From Geosiphon pyriformis (Eukaryota; Glomeromycota; Glomeromycetes; Archaeosporales; Geosiphonaceae): a DNA stretch of 64,000 nucleotides. Made by a program: the position numbers and the translations under genes. This document shows, piece by piece, positions 45,921 to 58,300 of this stretch; position 1 is the stretch's first letter; every line of letters begins with the position of its first letter. The DNA lies in assembly GCA_016748015.1 (NCBI GenBank), contig JAAOMT010000295.1, positions 874,604-938,603 on the forward strand. Direction: 5' to 3'. The notes under the pieces were generated by a model. It had not been told where the DNA came from. It searched no databases and saw nothing but the letters and a program-made list of their open reading frames with translations.

Positions 45921-46199
45921 GTCGATTGAAGATACCTCTGTTTTGGGAATGGTGCATTTATTTATACTTGATTTTTGCTGATCATTTGAGTCAGTATTAC
46001 CACAATAGGCAGCCAATCAGGTTGTTTATGATATTTTTTGAGTCATGTATCATAAACAAAATAATCATTGAAGATTGTTCTGGATTGATCTTGAAGAATA
46101 TAAGAACTATTATTCAAGACTTTGTTGACTATAAAGGGTCTTTTTTACCAGCTAAAGAATTTATCACCATAAACATTGTCTCTGTCAGAATGGTATTCT

Positions 46200-47340
46200 A
46201 GTACCAAGTTACCAATACTTAAAGAAAGTGTTTTATATGTTTTTTTTTTCTTAAGCTTTTCTTAGAACTGTTTTATCTTTTCAAAAGCAATTATTCATGC
46301 TTCTATCAAGAAGTCAAGAATGGTATCAAGTCTTCTTTGCAAAATGTTTTTGTAATTTCCTATTGTGATCTCTTCAAAGGGTATTGTTTCAATATCAGTT
46401 TCTATTGGTAGTGTTGCCATGCATCCATAGAGCAGATAAAAAGGTTCATAACTTGTTATGTCATGATTCACAGTTCTATAAGCAAACAAAGCTAAAGGCA
46501 GTACTTTGTCCCATAAGTTTGTTTCTTTACTGGTTTTGGCTAGAGTTTTATATAATGTTTTATTGAAATGTTTCACTAGGCCATTTGTTTGAAGGTGATA
46601 AGGAGAGGAAAGTTTATGATGTATTCCCATTTTCTTGCAAAGTTTTTTAATCAATGTACTGAGAAAAGCTCTTTCTCTATCAAATAAAAGTTCTTTGGAG
46701 CAGCCATGATGGCAGATGATATTTTTATAAATGAAATTGGCTATTGAGACTGCTGTTTGGTCTGGAGTGGCTTTTGCTTCTATCCACTTTGTAAGATAGT
46801 CAGTAGCTATGATAATATATTTGTTACCATCAGAAGTAATTGTTAAAGGTCTAACAACATTTATACCAATTTTGTCAAATGATTGACCAACAGAGATTGG
46901 ATGGATATCTTCTTTGCAATTAGATTTGCCTCTTTTTTGGCAGATGTTACAGGTTTTGATGTATTCAACAATGTCTTTTCCCAAGGTAAGCCAATAATAG
47001 CAAGCTAAAGTTTTCTGAATTGTCTTTGTTTTTTCAAAGTGTCCAGCTAATGGGTTAGTGTACATGTTGTATATTACAATTTCTCTTTCTTCAAATCTGA
47101 TGACTCTCTGAGAACAGTTAGAATCTTTTCTGTTTCTTTTGTATAATTAGTTCTGGTGGATCAAATAAAAATTTGATTGTTTGTGCAAATGTTCTCTTTG
47201 CTGTCAAGTGTATTCAGGTGGGTATTGTCCTTTACCCAAAAATTCCATTAAGGTAGAGTAGTTGTCCAAGTCCATTATCGTGTTTGTTTATGAAAGAGTT
47301 ACTAATAATTAAGTTGGTTTGGTTTGAAAAGTTGTACTGT
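46200..47340 (-). pseudogene. A2 integrase
   Basis: An open frame of 256 codons (47065-46295) holds MYTNPLAGHFEKTKT (zinc domain, with the His of MHTD changed to Tyr), CNICQ, KIGINVVRPLTIT with Asn for the first catalytic Asp, LLFDRERAF, and NGLVKHFNKTL with Lys for the catalytic Glu. The frame is otherwise continuous, unusual for such a mutated active site. A decayed GPF/Y-like tail follows toward 46080. Confidence 0.87.
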
Positions 47341-47409
47341 CACTGGATGGTAAGTCTAGATAGAGTGTTGACATTTTGATGATTTGCTCCTTTGTTGTGT
47401 TGAATATCA

Positions 47410-48629
47410 TAGTTGAATTCATCCAAGTGAAGTATCCAGCAAGTTATTCGTTTGTGTTCCAGCTTCTTTTTCTTGTGCAGTCAAACCAAGGCTTGATGAT
47501 CTGTTACCACTAAGAATTTTGCACCAAGAAGATATTGATCCCAGTAGTTGGTAGCCCAAACTACTGCTAGACATTCTTGTTCAGTAACTGAATAGTTCTT
47601 TTCTGCTGGTGTGAGGGATCTACTGGCATATGCTATGGCATGTTCTCTGCCATTTTCATCTTTCTGTGAAAGAACAACACCAAGTCTATAGCCAGATATA
47701 TCAGTGTAGAGGATAAAAAGTTGGTCCAGATTAGGTTGTTTGAGAATTGGTTTGGTAACAAGTTTTTCTTTTAAAATTTCAAAAGCTTTTTGTTGATGAG
47801 TGCCCCAGTGATAATTGACATTTTTTTTGAATAGCTGATTGAGAAAAAAGGCAATTTTGGAGAAATTCTTGATAAATTTGCAATAGTAAGAGGCCAAACC
47901 AAGGAAAGAGTGTAGTTTAGGAACATTTATTGGTTGTCTAATGTTTTGAACTTTTTCAACTTTAGCTGAGTCAGAAAAAATTCCATCTTTTATAACAAGA
48001 TGACCAAGAAATTGGGTGGATTGGCGTCTAAAAAAAGATTTAATTGAGTTGATCTTAAGGCCAGCATTTCTAAACAGGTTAAAAACCTTCAAGATATTCA
48101 TCCCAGGTTTTTGAATATATCATTATGTCATTTAAGTAAACCAGAACAAAGTTTTTTTTTACTGATTTAAATACTTTATCCATTAGGGTTAAAAGGTGAG
48201 AGGAGTATTAGTGAAACCAAAAAGCATAACTGTGAATTCATAGGTGTCATACTTGGTGATAAAAGCAGTTTTTTTTCTGCTTTCTGGATCTATCTCTACT
48301 TGCCAGAATTCAGCAGTTAAATCAATGGTTGAGAAGAAAGCAGCACCATTGAATTTATCTAGCATTGCATCAATTTTGGGAAGTGGATACATGTCTCTTA
48401 TAGTAATGGCATTTAATTGGTAGTAGTTAACACAGAAGCATAGGGTTCCACCTTTCTTGGATATCACTACAATTAGAAAAGCCCATTCACTCTTGGTTTT
48501 TTGTATGAATTCAAAATTTTTTATCCAGTTTATCTCTTTCTTGATAAACTTATTATTGCGTTGATTAGATTGATAAGACTTCAAATGGATAGAACAAGTT
48601 TCTTTGGTGGTGATAGTGTGTTGTATCAC
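47410..48629 (-). pseudogene. A2 reverse transcriptase and RNase H
   Basis: RT blocks: FCVNYYQLNAITIRD, STIDLTAEFWQVEI, TVMLFGFTNTPLTF and a TAA in place of Gln shared with A1; the active site reads YLND near 48130 (first Asp changed to Asn). A frameshift separates this from 48101-47481, which holds the thumb (FLGHLVIKDGIF, FLGLASYYCKF) and RNase H (LYTDISGYRLGVVL, YASRSLTPAEKNYSV, TEQECLAVVWA). Confidence 0.87.
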
Positions 48630-49110
48630 ATGGGTTCATTTAGGGGTGTCATCTTCTTTTGAGATAACTAGGCTATTTCTAGCCAACAAATTTTCAATGT
48701 TCATTTTTCTTTCTTCAAGAGAAGGTTCTTTTTGTTCTACAACTAGTGATTGAATTTCAGGTGGTTCATTCTCAAAGAAATTTTGTACTTCTTTAAATTT
48801 TTCTCGAGGTATCAAGCTAATTGGTTTCCAATCTTTGTAATAGATTAGGCAGGATTTGCATTTATCACTTGGTAAATACAAAGATTTATTACACTAGTAC
48901 TGTGCACAAGGGCCATGTCACCAATAACTGTATTTTGCTTTCTTGCTAGATTTTTTGTCAAAGATTCTTCTGAGGATATCATAGTAGGGCCAGCAGATCA
49001 GCTTGCCATTTACCATGATTCCTTCTTTGTTAGCTTTAACATTGTCCAGTGGCTTGCCATTGCTGGTGAAAATGGTATAAGTGAGTTCAGCAGTTTTTTT
49101 TGGTTCTTCT
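48630..49110 (-). pseudogene. A2 Cys-rich module and linker
   Basis: Minus-strand read: NGKLICWPYYDILRRIF, then CAQY with a stop, CNKSLYLPSDKCKSCLIYYKD, and a Glu-rich linker (EPPEIQSLVVEQKEPSLEE) into RT. The CAWCWC of A1 is partly lost. The open part is 48881-48636. Confidence 0.65.
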
Positions 49111-49202
49111 TAATTTTTTTTATCATCACTCTCATCATTATCTGATTCATCTGATTGTTCTTCTTCTTGGTTCTGTTTGGGTACTGGAGGAGTTGTCCAA
49201 TG

Positions 49203-50030
49203 TCAGTATTTAACTACAATGGGTTTCTCATTACATCTAATAGTTAGCTTACAAAGCTCATAGTTGAGTAGCACTTTAGCTTTTTTAAGCCACTCATTGC
49301 CAACAATTATGGTGTACTCTTTTACTTTAGATACTTCCATATCAGTTTCAATGCTGATACCATTAATGTGGACAGGAATAGCTTTGGCTATGCCCAGGCC
49401 TTTTTTCTTGTCACTATGTATATTGGTCATTGGTTTTGTAGATGGTTCATCAATTTTTTACCAATTGCTTTTAAAAAGTGTTTGGCAATGACACTAACAG
49501 ATAATCCACTGTCCAGGATCAGATCAATGAAATAACCAGCCACTTGGGCTTTACAAATAAGAAGAGTAACATTATTGTTGTCAGCAAGTCCAGCTTGACA
49601 TGAGTGCTTATTGGTCTTTGGTGTCTTTTTCTTTGGTATCAATGATTTGCAAAGGTCTTTTCTGAACTGTAGATGGGTCATCAGTTGGCCAAATGTAATG
49701 TGTGCTGGGGTTTTCATGAAATCTTTAACAACAGAATAGGGTCCAGATTTTTGTACAATTTTTGGGGGTTTCAATTTTGGTGGATTTTTAAAAACCTTAG
49801 CCTTTGGTAACTTATTGTTATCAGCAGATAATTTGGATGCTTTGTTTGGGTTCAAAACAAAATCAACCTTGGCTTTCTTCTTCTTTCTGGTTGATTCAGA
49901 GGTGTTGATTGCTAATTCATCTATATTATGATCATCATCAGTTAGATTAAAAGCATAAAAAAGGTTTTTTTCTGGTTGGTTTGCACTCTCACTCTTTGGA
50001 GGTGTGTCTACCAGTTTAAAGACTGATAAA
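49203..50030 (-). pseudogene. A2 aspartic protease
   Basis: The loop reads LILDSGLSVSVIAK near 49520 with the D-S-G triad intact, unlike A1, B1, B2 and D. A frame change near 49440 splits it from the C-terminal part (49430-49203: VGNEWLKKAKVLLNYELC). A Lys-rich stretch precedes the protease near 49880. Confidence 0.82.
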
Positions 50031-51561
50031 CAGTGGCTTCAACTAAGGGATTCTCTCCAAAAAAATTGATGTTGACATGATTGGGTCTTTAATTGGGAAC
50101 ATTATTATTGTTGGGTTTGTTATTCTGGATGTCATTATTTCTGGGAGCTGGAGGAGGCAATGGAGGATTGTTGCAGTCTTTAGAAAAGTGTTCAGTTAGT
50201 TCACAGTGATAGCACACAGGTGGGCCACAATTTTTTTGTCTTTGATATGGTAGTTGTTGGGACTAATTAAAATGGAGTTCAAATTTGGGTCTTTGGGGTT
50301 GCTGGTTGTCTCTGACTGCTTGGGCTAATGGTTCTAATAGCCAGACAAAATTAGCTGTAAATCTATCTATTAACTGTTCATTTGGGTCTTGAATTTGGGC
50401 AACAAAAAAGATAGCAGCCATTTGGGGAGCAGGAGTTATAACAGGAGCAGAAACAAAAACTAGAAGTGTGGATCCTAAGTGCATCTTTTGATTGTCTTCT
50501 ATTCTCTGAGCAAGTTCAATGGCCATGTTCATTGTGAGATTATCTTTCAAGGCCAAGAGAGGCCAAAAAGCATATAATAGATCAGTTCTCAGTTTTTTTG
50601 TAAAAGAATGTATTTTTTGCTCTTCTGTTCAATTTCTTCCAAAGTCTACCCATTTAATGAGTTTTCTTATTGCTTTGGCATATTTTGTTACAACCTCACC
50701 AGGGTCTTGAGTTCTTCTTTCTAATTCCATACACCATTTTGAGATTAAGATGGAAGTTCTAAATTTAGTTTCAAACCGGATAGTGATAGAGGTGTTGTCT
50801 TCTCCAGCATTTGCTGGTGCCCATCTAATAATTTTTTGCTGAGCATTGGCATTGGTTTCTTGTGAAAACCAAGTAGCAGAAGAGCTTTGAAGGTAGCCAC
50901 TAACAATTTGGAACTTGTATTCATTATCATATTGGTTTGCTGTAGCAGCTCTCTCAAAATTATCCAGCTATTTGATTGGATCTTGGGCATCACCTCTGAA
51001 TAATGATAATAAGGTGTTGTTTCTTTGCCCTAAAACAGTCTGTATACCTTGGAGGGCAATCAGAATGTTTTGTTGCAGAGGGTTTTGAGCCATTGATTCA
51101 GGTGTAACTGTTTGTGTGAAGTGTTCTGATTTACTTGAAAAGAAATCAAAAACAGGAGCAGTTTGATAGCTTTCTTTTTCTGTTTCAAAAGGAGTTTCTG
51201 TTGATTGATAGACAGCAATCCAAATATAAATTTGATGATTCAGATATTTGAGATTAAGGGGCTGTTGTTTAAAGGTTGTAGAATATAAGAGCTGATTAAT
51301 ACTGTTGTTTCTTTCTTCAAAGTCGTCTTTAAAATAAGCTTGGTCAAAGTAATAGGTTGTATAAGTTGTGTAAGTTTTAGCTGAATGCTCATTCAGGAAC
51401 CAGTTCCAAAAGTTTTAGAATTGTCTGCTGGATTGTTTTTCAATGGGAAAGCAAATCAAGCAGGAAGGCAAAGGATTAAGTTCAATAAAGTCTAAATTGT
51501 TTTTGTTGTGTGCTTTAAAGTGTTCTTTTGATTGTTGTGGCAGATATAAATAATCACCCAT
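50031..51561 (-). pseudogene. A2 Gag with CCHC knuckle
   Basis: Starts at the ATG 51561 (MGDYLYLPQQS) after a leader open in the same frame. Stops: one after SSRQF near 51415, the TAG after DPIK near 50970 shared with A1, and TAG/TAA at GRN and the end of LHFN. The knuckle near 50180-50220 is intact, C-x2-C-x4-H-x4-C (CYHCELTEHFSKDC). Overall the protein matches A1 Gag throughout. Confidence 0.86.
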
Positions 51562-51591
51562 ACAAATAGGAAACAAAGTGAATTTTGACAA

Positions 51592-51608
51592 CCTCACAGG
51601 GAGCACCA
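51592..51608 (-). other. A2 primer-binding site candidate
   Basis: Minus strand TGGTGCTCCCTGTGAGG, 6 bases from the LTR end ...CATAACA, the same offset as in A1. Confidence 0.65.
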
Positions 51609-51614
51609 CTTTTA

Positions 51615-52304
51615 TGTTATGGGTTGGAATAATAAGCTAATGGATAGCAAGGGAGAACAAGATTATAGAGTGATAAAAATAATCAAAGGGAATTCAACTT
51701 CAAAGAGTGAATTAAATGAGTATGGATTCAATGTGTAAGATCAGTTTCATAAAATATTTCAGTCGCTATACTTTTCAAAGATAACCAGAGAATTTGAAGA
51801 TAGAGAGATAGTCCATACTGTCAACAAATGATCACACTTGGTATAATTCTATGTCTCATGTTGGCACTCTTAGAATTCAATATCAAGTATCAGATGTGCT
51901 CTTCAGTCACATTTTATTCAATAATTTCGAAATGTTGCAATTACACATTTTCAGAAAAAGGGTAAAGAATAACCAACAAGTAATTTTTTATCTTTAAGAT
52001 GTCCAGATACTTGAAAGTAGGGAAAGAAAAATTAGCAATAAGAGAAGAATTGAGATGAAAGTTGTTATTTTATTTATTTGATTTCCTTAATTTCTTCATG
52101 TTTTTCTACAGTTAAGAGATTTATTGCTTATATAGTTATCAAAAATAGTCAATAATCAGGTCAACAACTAGGTCAATAATCAGGTCAACCGTTAAGTCAT
52201 TGATCAGGTCAATGATCACTTACTAAAATAGATTGGTTAATTTATATGACATCAATACTAATATATGTGATAATTAATAAGAAGTATAAGTTTCAACTGT
52301 AACA
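51615..52304 (-). repeat. A2 5' LTR, 690 bp
   Basis: Plus-strand ends TGTTATGGGTTGG and CAACTGTAACA. The 12-bp array has six units at 52147-52218, flanked by the TATA element AGTTATATAAGC on its minus-strand downstream side. Confidence 0.93.
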
Positions 52305-52320
52305 ATATTATTTTCTTCTT

Positions 52321-52900
52321 TTAATATTGAGCTTTATCAAAAACTTTATTTTGAATTAAGTCTAATACTTTTTTTTCTAATACTGTTTGTTTAACTTTGT
52401 TTCTTATATCTTTGATTTGCATCTTGTTTATTCTTCCCCATTGGTTAATGGTGATTGTTTCCATGTTGAAGTGTAACAATATTTCTAGGTAATTTTGAAA
52501 TATCATGTGTAGTCAATAGATTGTTCTAATTTGCAATGTTAGATTTGTCTTCTTTCCAATAATATTTTCAATATTCTGTATTATTTCTTAATTGAATATT
52601 CTTTTGGCTTTATCAAAATATAATTTCAGAATGTTCAATTTTTGTCCCAACTGATAATAGCAGTATGATATTGGAAGTTGTTCTGTTCATTGTTTTCAAT
52701 TATCTTTTGAAAGTTCTTCTGTTAGAACTATGATGAGTATTTTCTTAAAAGTGTTCTTTATTTTCTCTACTATTTTATCTGACCAGTTTCTTGATTGTTT
52801 TTGTGATTGCTGGTATGGTGTACTTTTTTCTTTTTGTTTGGTGTTTTGATAACAGATTGTTTGGTCGTTAATAACAATTTTTATGTTTAATTACTATTGA
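52321..52900 (-). pseudogene. C ORF3-like region after integrase
   Basis: The read-through translation from about 52900 has coding texture with a few stops and ends in an open 61-codon stretch, KMQIKDIRNKVKQTVLEKKV and following, stopping at 52321, close to the LTR boundary. It is Lys/Ile/Gln-rich and helical in look, like ORF3 of A and B, and holds the same place. Sequence identity to those is low by eye. Confidence 0.5.
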
Positions 52901-52999
52901 CTTAAGGCCTAAAACAATTGTTGAGCCAAGATGTAAATATGATCTGGTATTTCTATTTTTTTTGTTGTTTTTGTTCCATATACCATGTCTTTATATACT

Positions 53000-54235
53000 C
53001 TTTTGGTTGTTTAATTTGATGTGTTTGGTTCAATGATTATAATTGGTTCTAGATCTCATAGAATCTCATTTGGTTGGACTAGTATTTGTTGTACTCTTAG
53101 TTGTAGAATATTATTGATGGATGATGATACTATATGGTAATATGGTTTTAGTTAATCATCATATGCTGTTTTGGCTAAAATTTTGTTGTCCCATCTTAAT
53201 TTATAAGCTTTATTTCCTAGAATTTCTTCTATGTGAAATGGTCTGTTCTATTTAGAGTTGAATTTTTTACTTCATTGTTTTTTTGCTTTAGTATAATGCA
53301 AAAGTACTTTGTCTCCAATCTTGAATTCAATTAGTTTATCCAGTAGTTGGTTATTGTGTCTTTTTTTTTGTTTTTCTTGTGACTTTTGAATATTATCAGC
53401 TGTTCTTTGCCATTTGTTTTCTAGTATTTCCATTAAGTTATATGTTCTTCTTAACAATGTTTTTTAGAAATTGTCTTCTGTTATTGGTTCAGTTGGATAC
53501 ATGCTGACTTTTATCTCTACTGGCACTGTTATTGTTCTACTGTATACTAATTTAAATGGTGTTGCTTGTGTAGTGTTTTGCTTCATTGTTCAATAAGCAA
53601 ATAATACTAATGGTATAAACAAATCTCATTTGTCTCAATTTTTTTGGCTGATTTTGGCAATTGCTTTACACAATATATTATTAAATCTTTTGATTAAGCC
53701 ATTGGTTTGTGGATAATATGGTGATAATAATGGTCTTTTTATTCCAATTCTTTGACTTAATTTTGCTAATGTTCTATTCACAAAATAAGTTCTTTGGTCA
53801 GATAGTAATTCTTTTGAATATTTGTGTCGACAAATCAAATCTTGATAAATAAATTTGGCAACAGATTCTGCATTTGCTTTTTGAATGGCTTTTGCTTCTG
53901 GCCATTTAGTAAGATAATTCATGACTACTGCTATATATCTGTTTCTTCTGCTAGTTATTGTTAATAGTCTGACTAAGTCAATTCCAATGTGATCAAATGG
54001 CTGTTCTATTTTGATTGGTTTTAGTAGTTCACTTGGTTTTGTTCCTTCTTTTCCCTAACATGCATCATAATTTTGAACATATTGAATGATGTCTGAATAC
54101 ATTGATGGCCAATAGTATTTTTTTTTGGTTTTTTCTATGATTGCTTCTTTGTAAAAATATTCTGCTGTTGAATCAGAGTACATGTTAAATAATATTGTTT
54201 CTTTTTCTGGTTTTGTGATTACTTTGGTTAGTTAA
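53000..54235 (-). pseudogene. C integrase
   Basis: Recognisable: a decayed zinc domain near 54180-54050, IGIDLVRLLTIT with the first Asp, YLTKWPEAKAIQKANAESVA, LLSDQRTYFVN with the second Asp, and NGLIKRFNNIL with Lys for the catalytic Glu near 53690. The tail FKIGDKVLLHYTKAKKQ (53300) and NRPFHIEEILGNKAYKL form the GPF/Y-like part. Open pieces are 53922-53635 and 53457-53272. Confidence 0.82.
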
Positions 54236-55860
54236 TCTGAATTCTTTCTGTTTTTCTAATAAAGTATATATTGGTAAATAATAAAATATTTGGACTGTTG
54301 TTTGATATGGTTTCGTTTCTTTTGAGGTAATTTCTTCTTAAACTATTGAATATTTATAAAATATTGAAGTTGTTAATATTTTTGTGTATTTATTTTTTGT
54401 TATATTTTTGGATTGAAATGTTCTTAGATTTGTTTTATCTGTGACAAACTATTGGCATTTCCGTTTTCTTTTTCCTTTTTGTAATGTACTGTATAATTAA
54501 ATGGTAAAAGTTTTATTTTCCATCTAGCATGGTAATCATCTCCAAATTTTTGTTTCTGAATTGAAGTTAATCTTTTATGGTCAGTGTATATGTCAAATTT
54601 TTGGCTTAAATATTTTTTCTATTTTATAACTGCTCAATAGATTGCTAAGTGTTCTAGTGCTAAAGTTCTATAGTTTTTTTTCAGCTGGACTTAAGCTGTA
54701 ATTAGCATATATTATTGGGTGTTCTCTTCCATTTGGTCTTTTCTAAGATAGTACAGCTTTTAATACTTGACCTGATGCATTAGTTGTGATTATGAATGAC
54801 TTGCTATAATCTGGATAGATTAGTACTAGAACTTGAATAAGCTTTCTTCTTAATGTATCAAAAGCTTTTTGCTGGTTTTCTGTCTATTCATATTTGGTGT
54901 TCTTTGTTTAGAGCTGGTGTAATGGCTGAGCCAGTTTGGAAAAAATTTTAATAAAGTGGCAGTAGTAATCCACAAATTCCAAAAATGCTTATAGTTTAGT
55001 TAAGTTGGTAGGTACTGGAAAGTTTTTAACTATCTTAATTTTGTTTGGATTTGTTTTGATACTGTCTTTGCTCATAATATGTTCCAAAAACTTCAACTCT
55101 GTTTTTTCGAAGAAACATTTGTTGGTATTTAACTTTAGCTCTGCTCTTTTTAACTTTTCAAATACTTGCTGTAGATTATAAAGATAATCATCAAATATTT
55201 TTGAGAACACATTGGTATTATCTAAATATATAACTACTGATTTTTATAGTATTTTGGTATAGACAATTTCTATGAGTCATTGGAATGTTGCTGGAGCATT
55301 CATTAAGCCAAATGGCATTACTTTAAACTCAAAATTTCTCTCTCTTGTTGTGAATACAGTTTTCTTTTTATTAGCTGAATTCATAGCAACTTGCTAATAA
55401 CTGCTATTTAAGTCTAGCATTAAGAACCATTTCTTTTCTTCAAATACATTGAAAAGTTCTTAGATCTTTGAAGTTGGATAGCTATTTCTCTTAATTACTC
55501 CATTAAGTTTTCGGTAATCCATGCAAAACCAAATTTTCTCATTCTTTTTTCAAACTAATACAACTGGTAAAGATCATAAACTCATAAATAGTTGAATTAA
55601 CTCATTGTCTAACATCTGATTGATTTTTTGTTGAATGATTTTATGGCTTTCTGGTGGTACTTGGTATGTTCTTTGCTTAATTGGTATTGTATCTCCAGTT
55701 TTAATCTAATGTTAGATAATGTCAATTCTGCCAAATTCATTTTTACTGGTAAAGATCTTAGTAAAGTTGTTAGGTAACATTTTTAGTTGCATTCATTGTA
55801 ACAGATCTAGGTTTCTTAAATTTATTTGTTCTAATTGTTCTGGTTGGAGCAAATAACATT
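54236..55860 (-). pseudogene. C reverse transcriptase and RNase H
   Basis: RT read: FCMDYRKLNGVIKR, MLDLNSSY with a stop for Trp, MPFGLMNAPATFQ, YLDN near 55230 (second Asp changed to Asn), then the open stretch 55210-54989 with ELKFLEHIMSKDSIK. RNase H is reduced to fragments (SFIITTNASGQVLKAVLS near 54780; HPIIYANYSLSPAEKK near 54700), with Asn for the first catalytic Asp. Beyond about 54640 frames are scrambled. Confidence 0.82.
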
Positions 55861-55901
55861 CTTTCTATCCATATATTGTTTGTAATATGATGTCTACCTA
55901 T

Positions 55902-56826
55902 CTACAAAGTTGTGAAAAATCTGGAATGATGCTTGGTAATTAGTAATTGGTTATTAATTTTAGTACTTAAATATCTGATTGTAATTCTTTTTGGTATCTC
56001 AAGAACATCTCCTGTTGTATTGTAGATGAAAATTTTGATGTGTTTAGGGCTTTTGGCTGGTATGTAAAGATTGGTAAGTCTAATTTTTTCTGATTCACAA
56101 ATTGTAATTTCTGCTTTAAACATTTGAGTTTGATTCTTTACTTTTCTTTCTATGGCTAATATGTACTGGCTATATGGTAGAATAAAAATTAATTGATGGG
56201 TAGAGATAATTTCTTCCTTGTCAATAACCTCTTTCTCTGTTATATTTACTGATACATCTAATTTTTTTATGGATTCAAATCTATTAATCTCTCTGGCTGT
56301 AATTTTTAATTTTTCTCTGTTTTCCACTAATACTAATTGAGCTATTTTAACCAGAGACAGGAATATTGTCTATGCTATCTTTTCATTTGGCTTTATGATA
56401 TAGGCTTTTTCTGAGTCATTTTGTAGTATTGCAATAATATTTCCTACATATTGTGTGTCAATTATTTCTTCTCTAATATTAATTTTTTTTTGCTAAACTA
56501 CTCCTAGATGCTAACTGAACCATTGTTGTAGCTGAGATTTTCAGTGCTACTTTAAGATCAATACAGGTGCATAAATGTAGTGCCAATTTAATGTCATTCT
56601 TTTCTAAATATTTCAGATCAAATTCTGCATCAGTATCATGCACATGTTCCAGCATAATATCTTTGTTATTTTCATTAAACCATTTGAGTTTTTGCTTTTT
56701 GAAAAGATTAGGGAGCACTATGTATTGGTCTGGGTTTGAATTAGAGTTTAAATTATTGTTGTTAGTTGTAATTGTCATTGTCAGAGTTTGAATTGGGATT
56801 GAATGTTGATTCTGATTCTGATACAC
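55902..56826 (-). pseudogene. C dUTPase, degenerate, plus linker
   Basis: Motif 1 reads DTDAEFDLKY near 56620, motif 2 LASRSSLAKK near 56500, motif 3 IIDTQYVGNI near 56450 after a stop, motif 4 NEKIA, stop, TIFLSL near 56385. Motif 5 is REINRFESIKK instead of a Gly-rich RGTxGFGSTG, so substrate closure should be lost. The linker 56327-55902 (FIYNTTGDVLEIPKRITI) corresponds to the beta-rich linker of B. Shared position with B dates the acquisition before the families split. Confidence 0.82.
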
Positions 56827-57600
56827 AGCTGCTAATTGGTTCTTCTTCTTCTGGAATTGTGTAGATTATGCATGGTAGTCAATTGTAAATAAGATCACAC
56901 TTATTACAATATTGAAAGTTACATAAAATCAAACAGTAGTTACATAGTCAAGTATTTAGCTGTTCTAACTATTGTTCTTGTTCTTTCCTTGTTTGTGCCA
57001 AGCACTAGTAGTGCTCATAAAATTCTTCTGAATTGTTCTTAACATTGTCAAAAATATCAAAAGTTGGGATGTATTTGGGTTTAGAAAAGAATAATGAATT
57101 ATTTTTAATTTCCAGTAATTCACAGAGAATAGCATCTTCTACTTTTGCACTTGCCATTCTCCAGATCTTATGTTTGTTATGGAGATATCTTTCTAATTAT
57201 TGCAACATTCTTTTCCATGCATTATTAATTAGAGTTTTTTTTTATATCCAGTCATTTATTAAGATAGTATATTGGCACATTTTGTTGTATGTTTCTTCAT
57301 GCCAGAAATGTTATTTTATATTTCTTTATTAGATGAAACAAGGTTTATTATCTTATTTTTTTTGTCTTCTTGGTTATTTAAATTATTTTAGAACACATGG
57401 GCAGCAATAGAACTTTGTTGCTATTGGCCATTTCTTGTTATTGTTACAACATACACTTATTGATAACAATTTTTTACCACAATCAATGCATATGAACTTT
57501 GGTTAGTGATAGTTTGGCTGTTGTTGTGATGTATAAGTGTATGATATATATGTAGAGGTAGTAATTTGTGCTGGCTCTTTTTCTTTCTCCTTGCTTTTTT
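56827..57600 (-). pseudogene. C Cys-rich module
   Basis: Fragments read FICIDCGKKLL, SVCCNNNKKWP and YCCP near 57490-57390, then a helical stretch (KHKIWRMASAKVEDAILCEL) and, nearer the dUTPase, CNYC and CNKCDL (56950-56880). The order matches the B module. EQEQ-stop-LEQ near 56970 has a stop at the same codon as B1 and B2. Confidence 0.55.
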
Positions 57601-57739
57601 TTTTCTTCTCAAGTTAAGATCAGTGACAGCTCATTATGATCATTGTTAGCCCATAAGACTTGATAGGCTTTCCAGATAGGTTTGTTTACTTCTTCTTTCT
57701 TGAATTCTATTAATGGTGTTGGCATGATAGTGGTCTTAA

Positions 57740-58300
57740 AATAACCACAAATGGCTGATATGTGTGTGTGCTGACTGTTTTAGCTAAGCTAGAGCTCTTA
57801 CATAATCCAATCAAATACAGTATTGGTCTTGGATAACCAATTATTGCCAACTAATGTCTGATATTGGGTTGCTTCTATTACAAAGACTTTGATGAGTGTT
57901 ATAATGTTATTGACTTTAAAAGGGAAGTCATTAATTTTGGTGATTGGAGTCTTAGTGGCTCTATTTACTGTAATAATTCAAACACTGGCAGCATGGTCAA
58001 CTCAGTGACTTAATTGGTCTATGAACTGCTTAATAATAATACTGCCTGCTGAATTACTGTCTAGAATCAGTTTGATTAACTGATCATTGATCTTGGCATT
58101 AGTGTATATTGTAGTAATAAGTTTGGTGTCAAAGATGGCTCTACTAAAAAAAGGCATTGTTAAGAGTTCTTTGATTTCAAAAGAAAAGATGGCTGCTAGT
58201 AATTTGTCATTAGTAACTATTGCTGTTAAGATGTTGCTGGTTAGTGGTTTCTGGTTGGTTTTTGAATTGTGGGGTTAAATGTTTTCTGGAATTACCAGAA
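57740..58300 (-). pseudogene. C aspartic protease
   Basis: The loop reads LILDSNSAGSIIIKQFIDQL near 58070-58010, with Asn in place of the active-site Gly. VGNNWLSKTNTVFDW-type residues follow near 57840. Several stops break the frame. Confidence 0.75.

Larger units (their letters stand above)
44629..52304 (-). mobile_element. Ty3/gypsy element A2, main part
   Basis: Minus-oriented family A element, complete except that its 3' LTR is split by B1. It has the same order as A1 and lacks dUTPase. Target duplication ATAT at 24884-24887 and 52305-52308. Confidence 0.93.
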
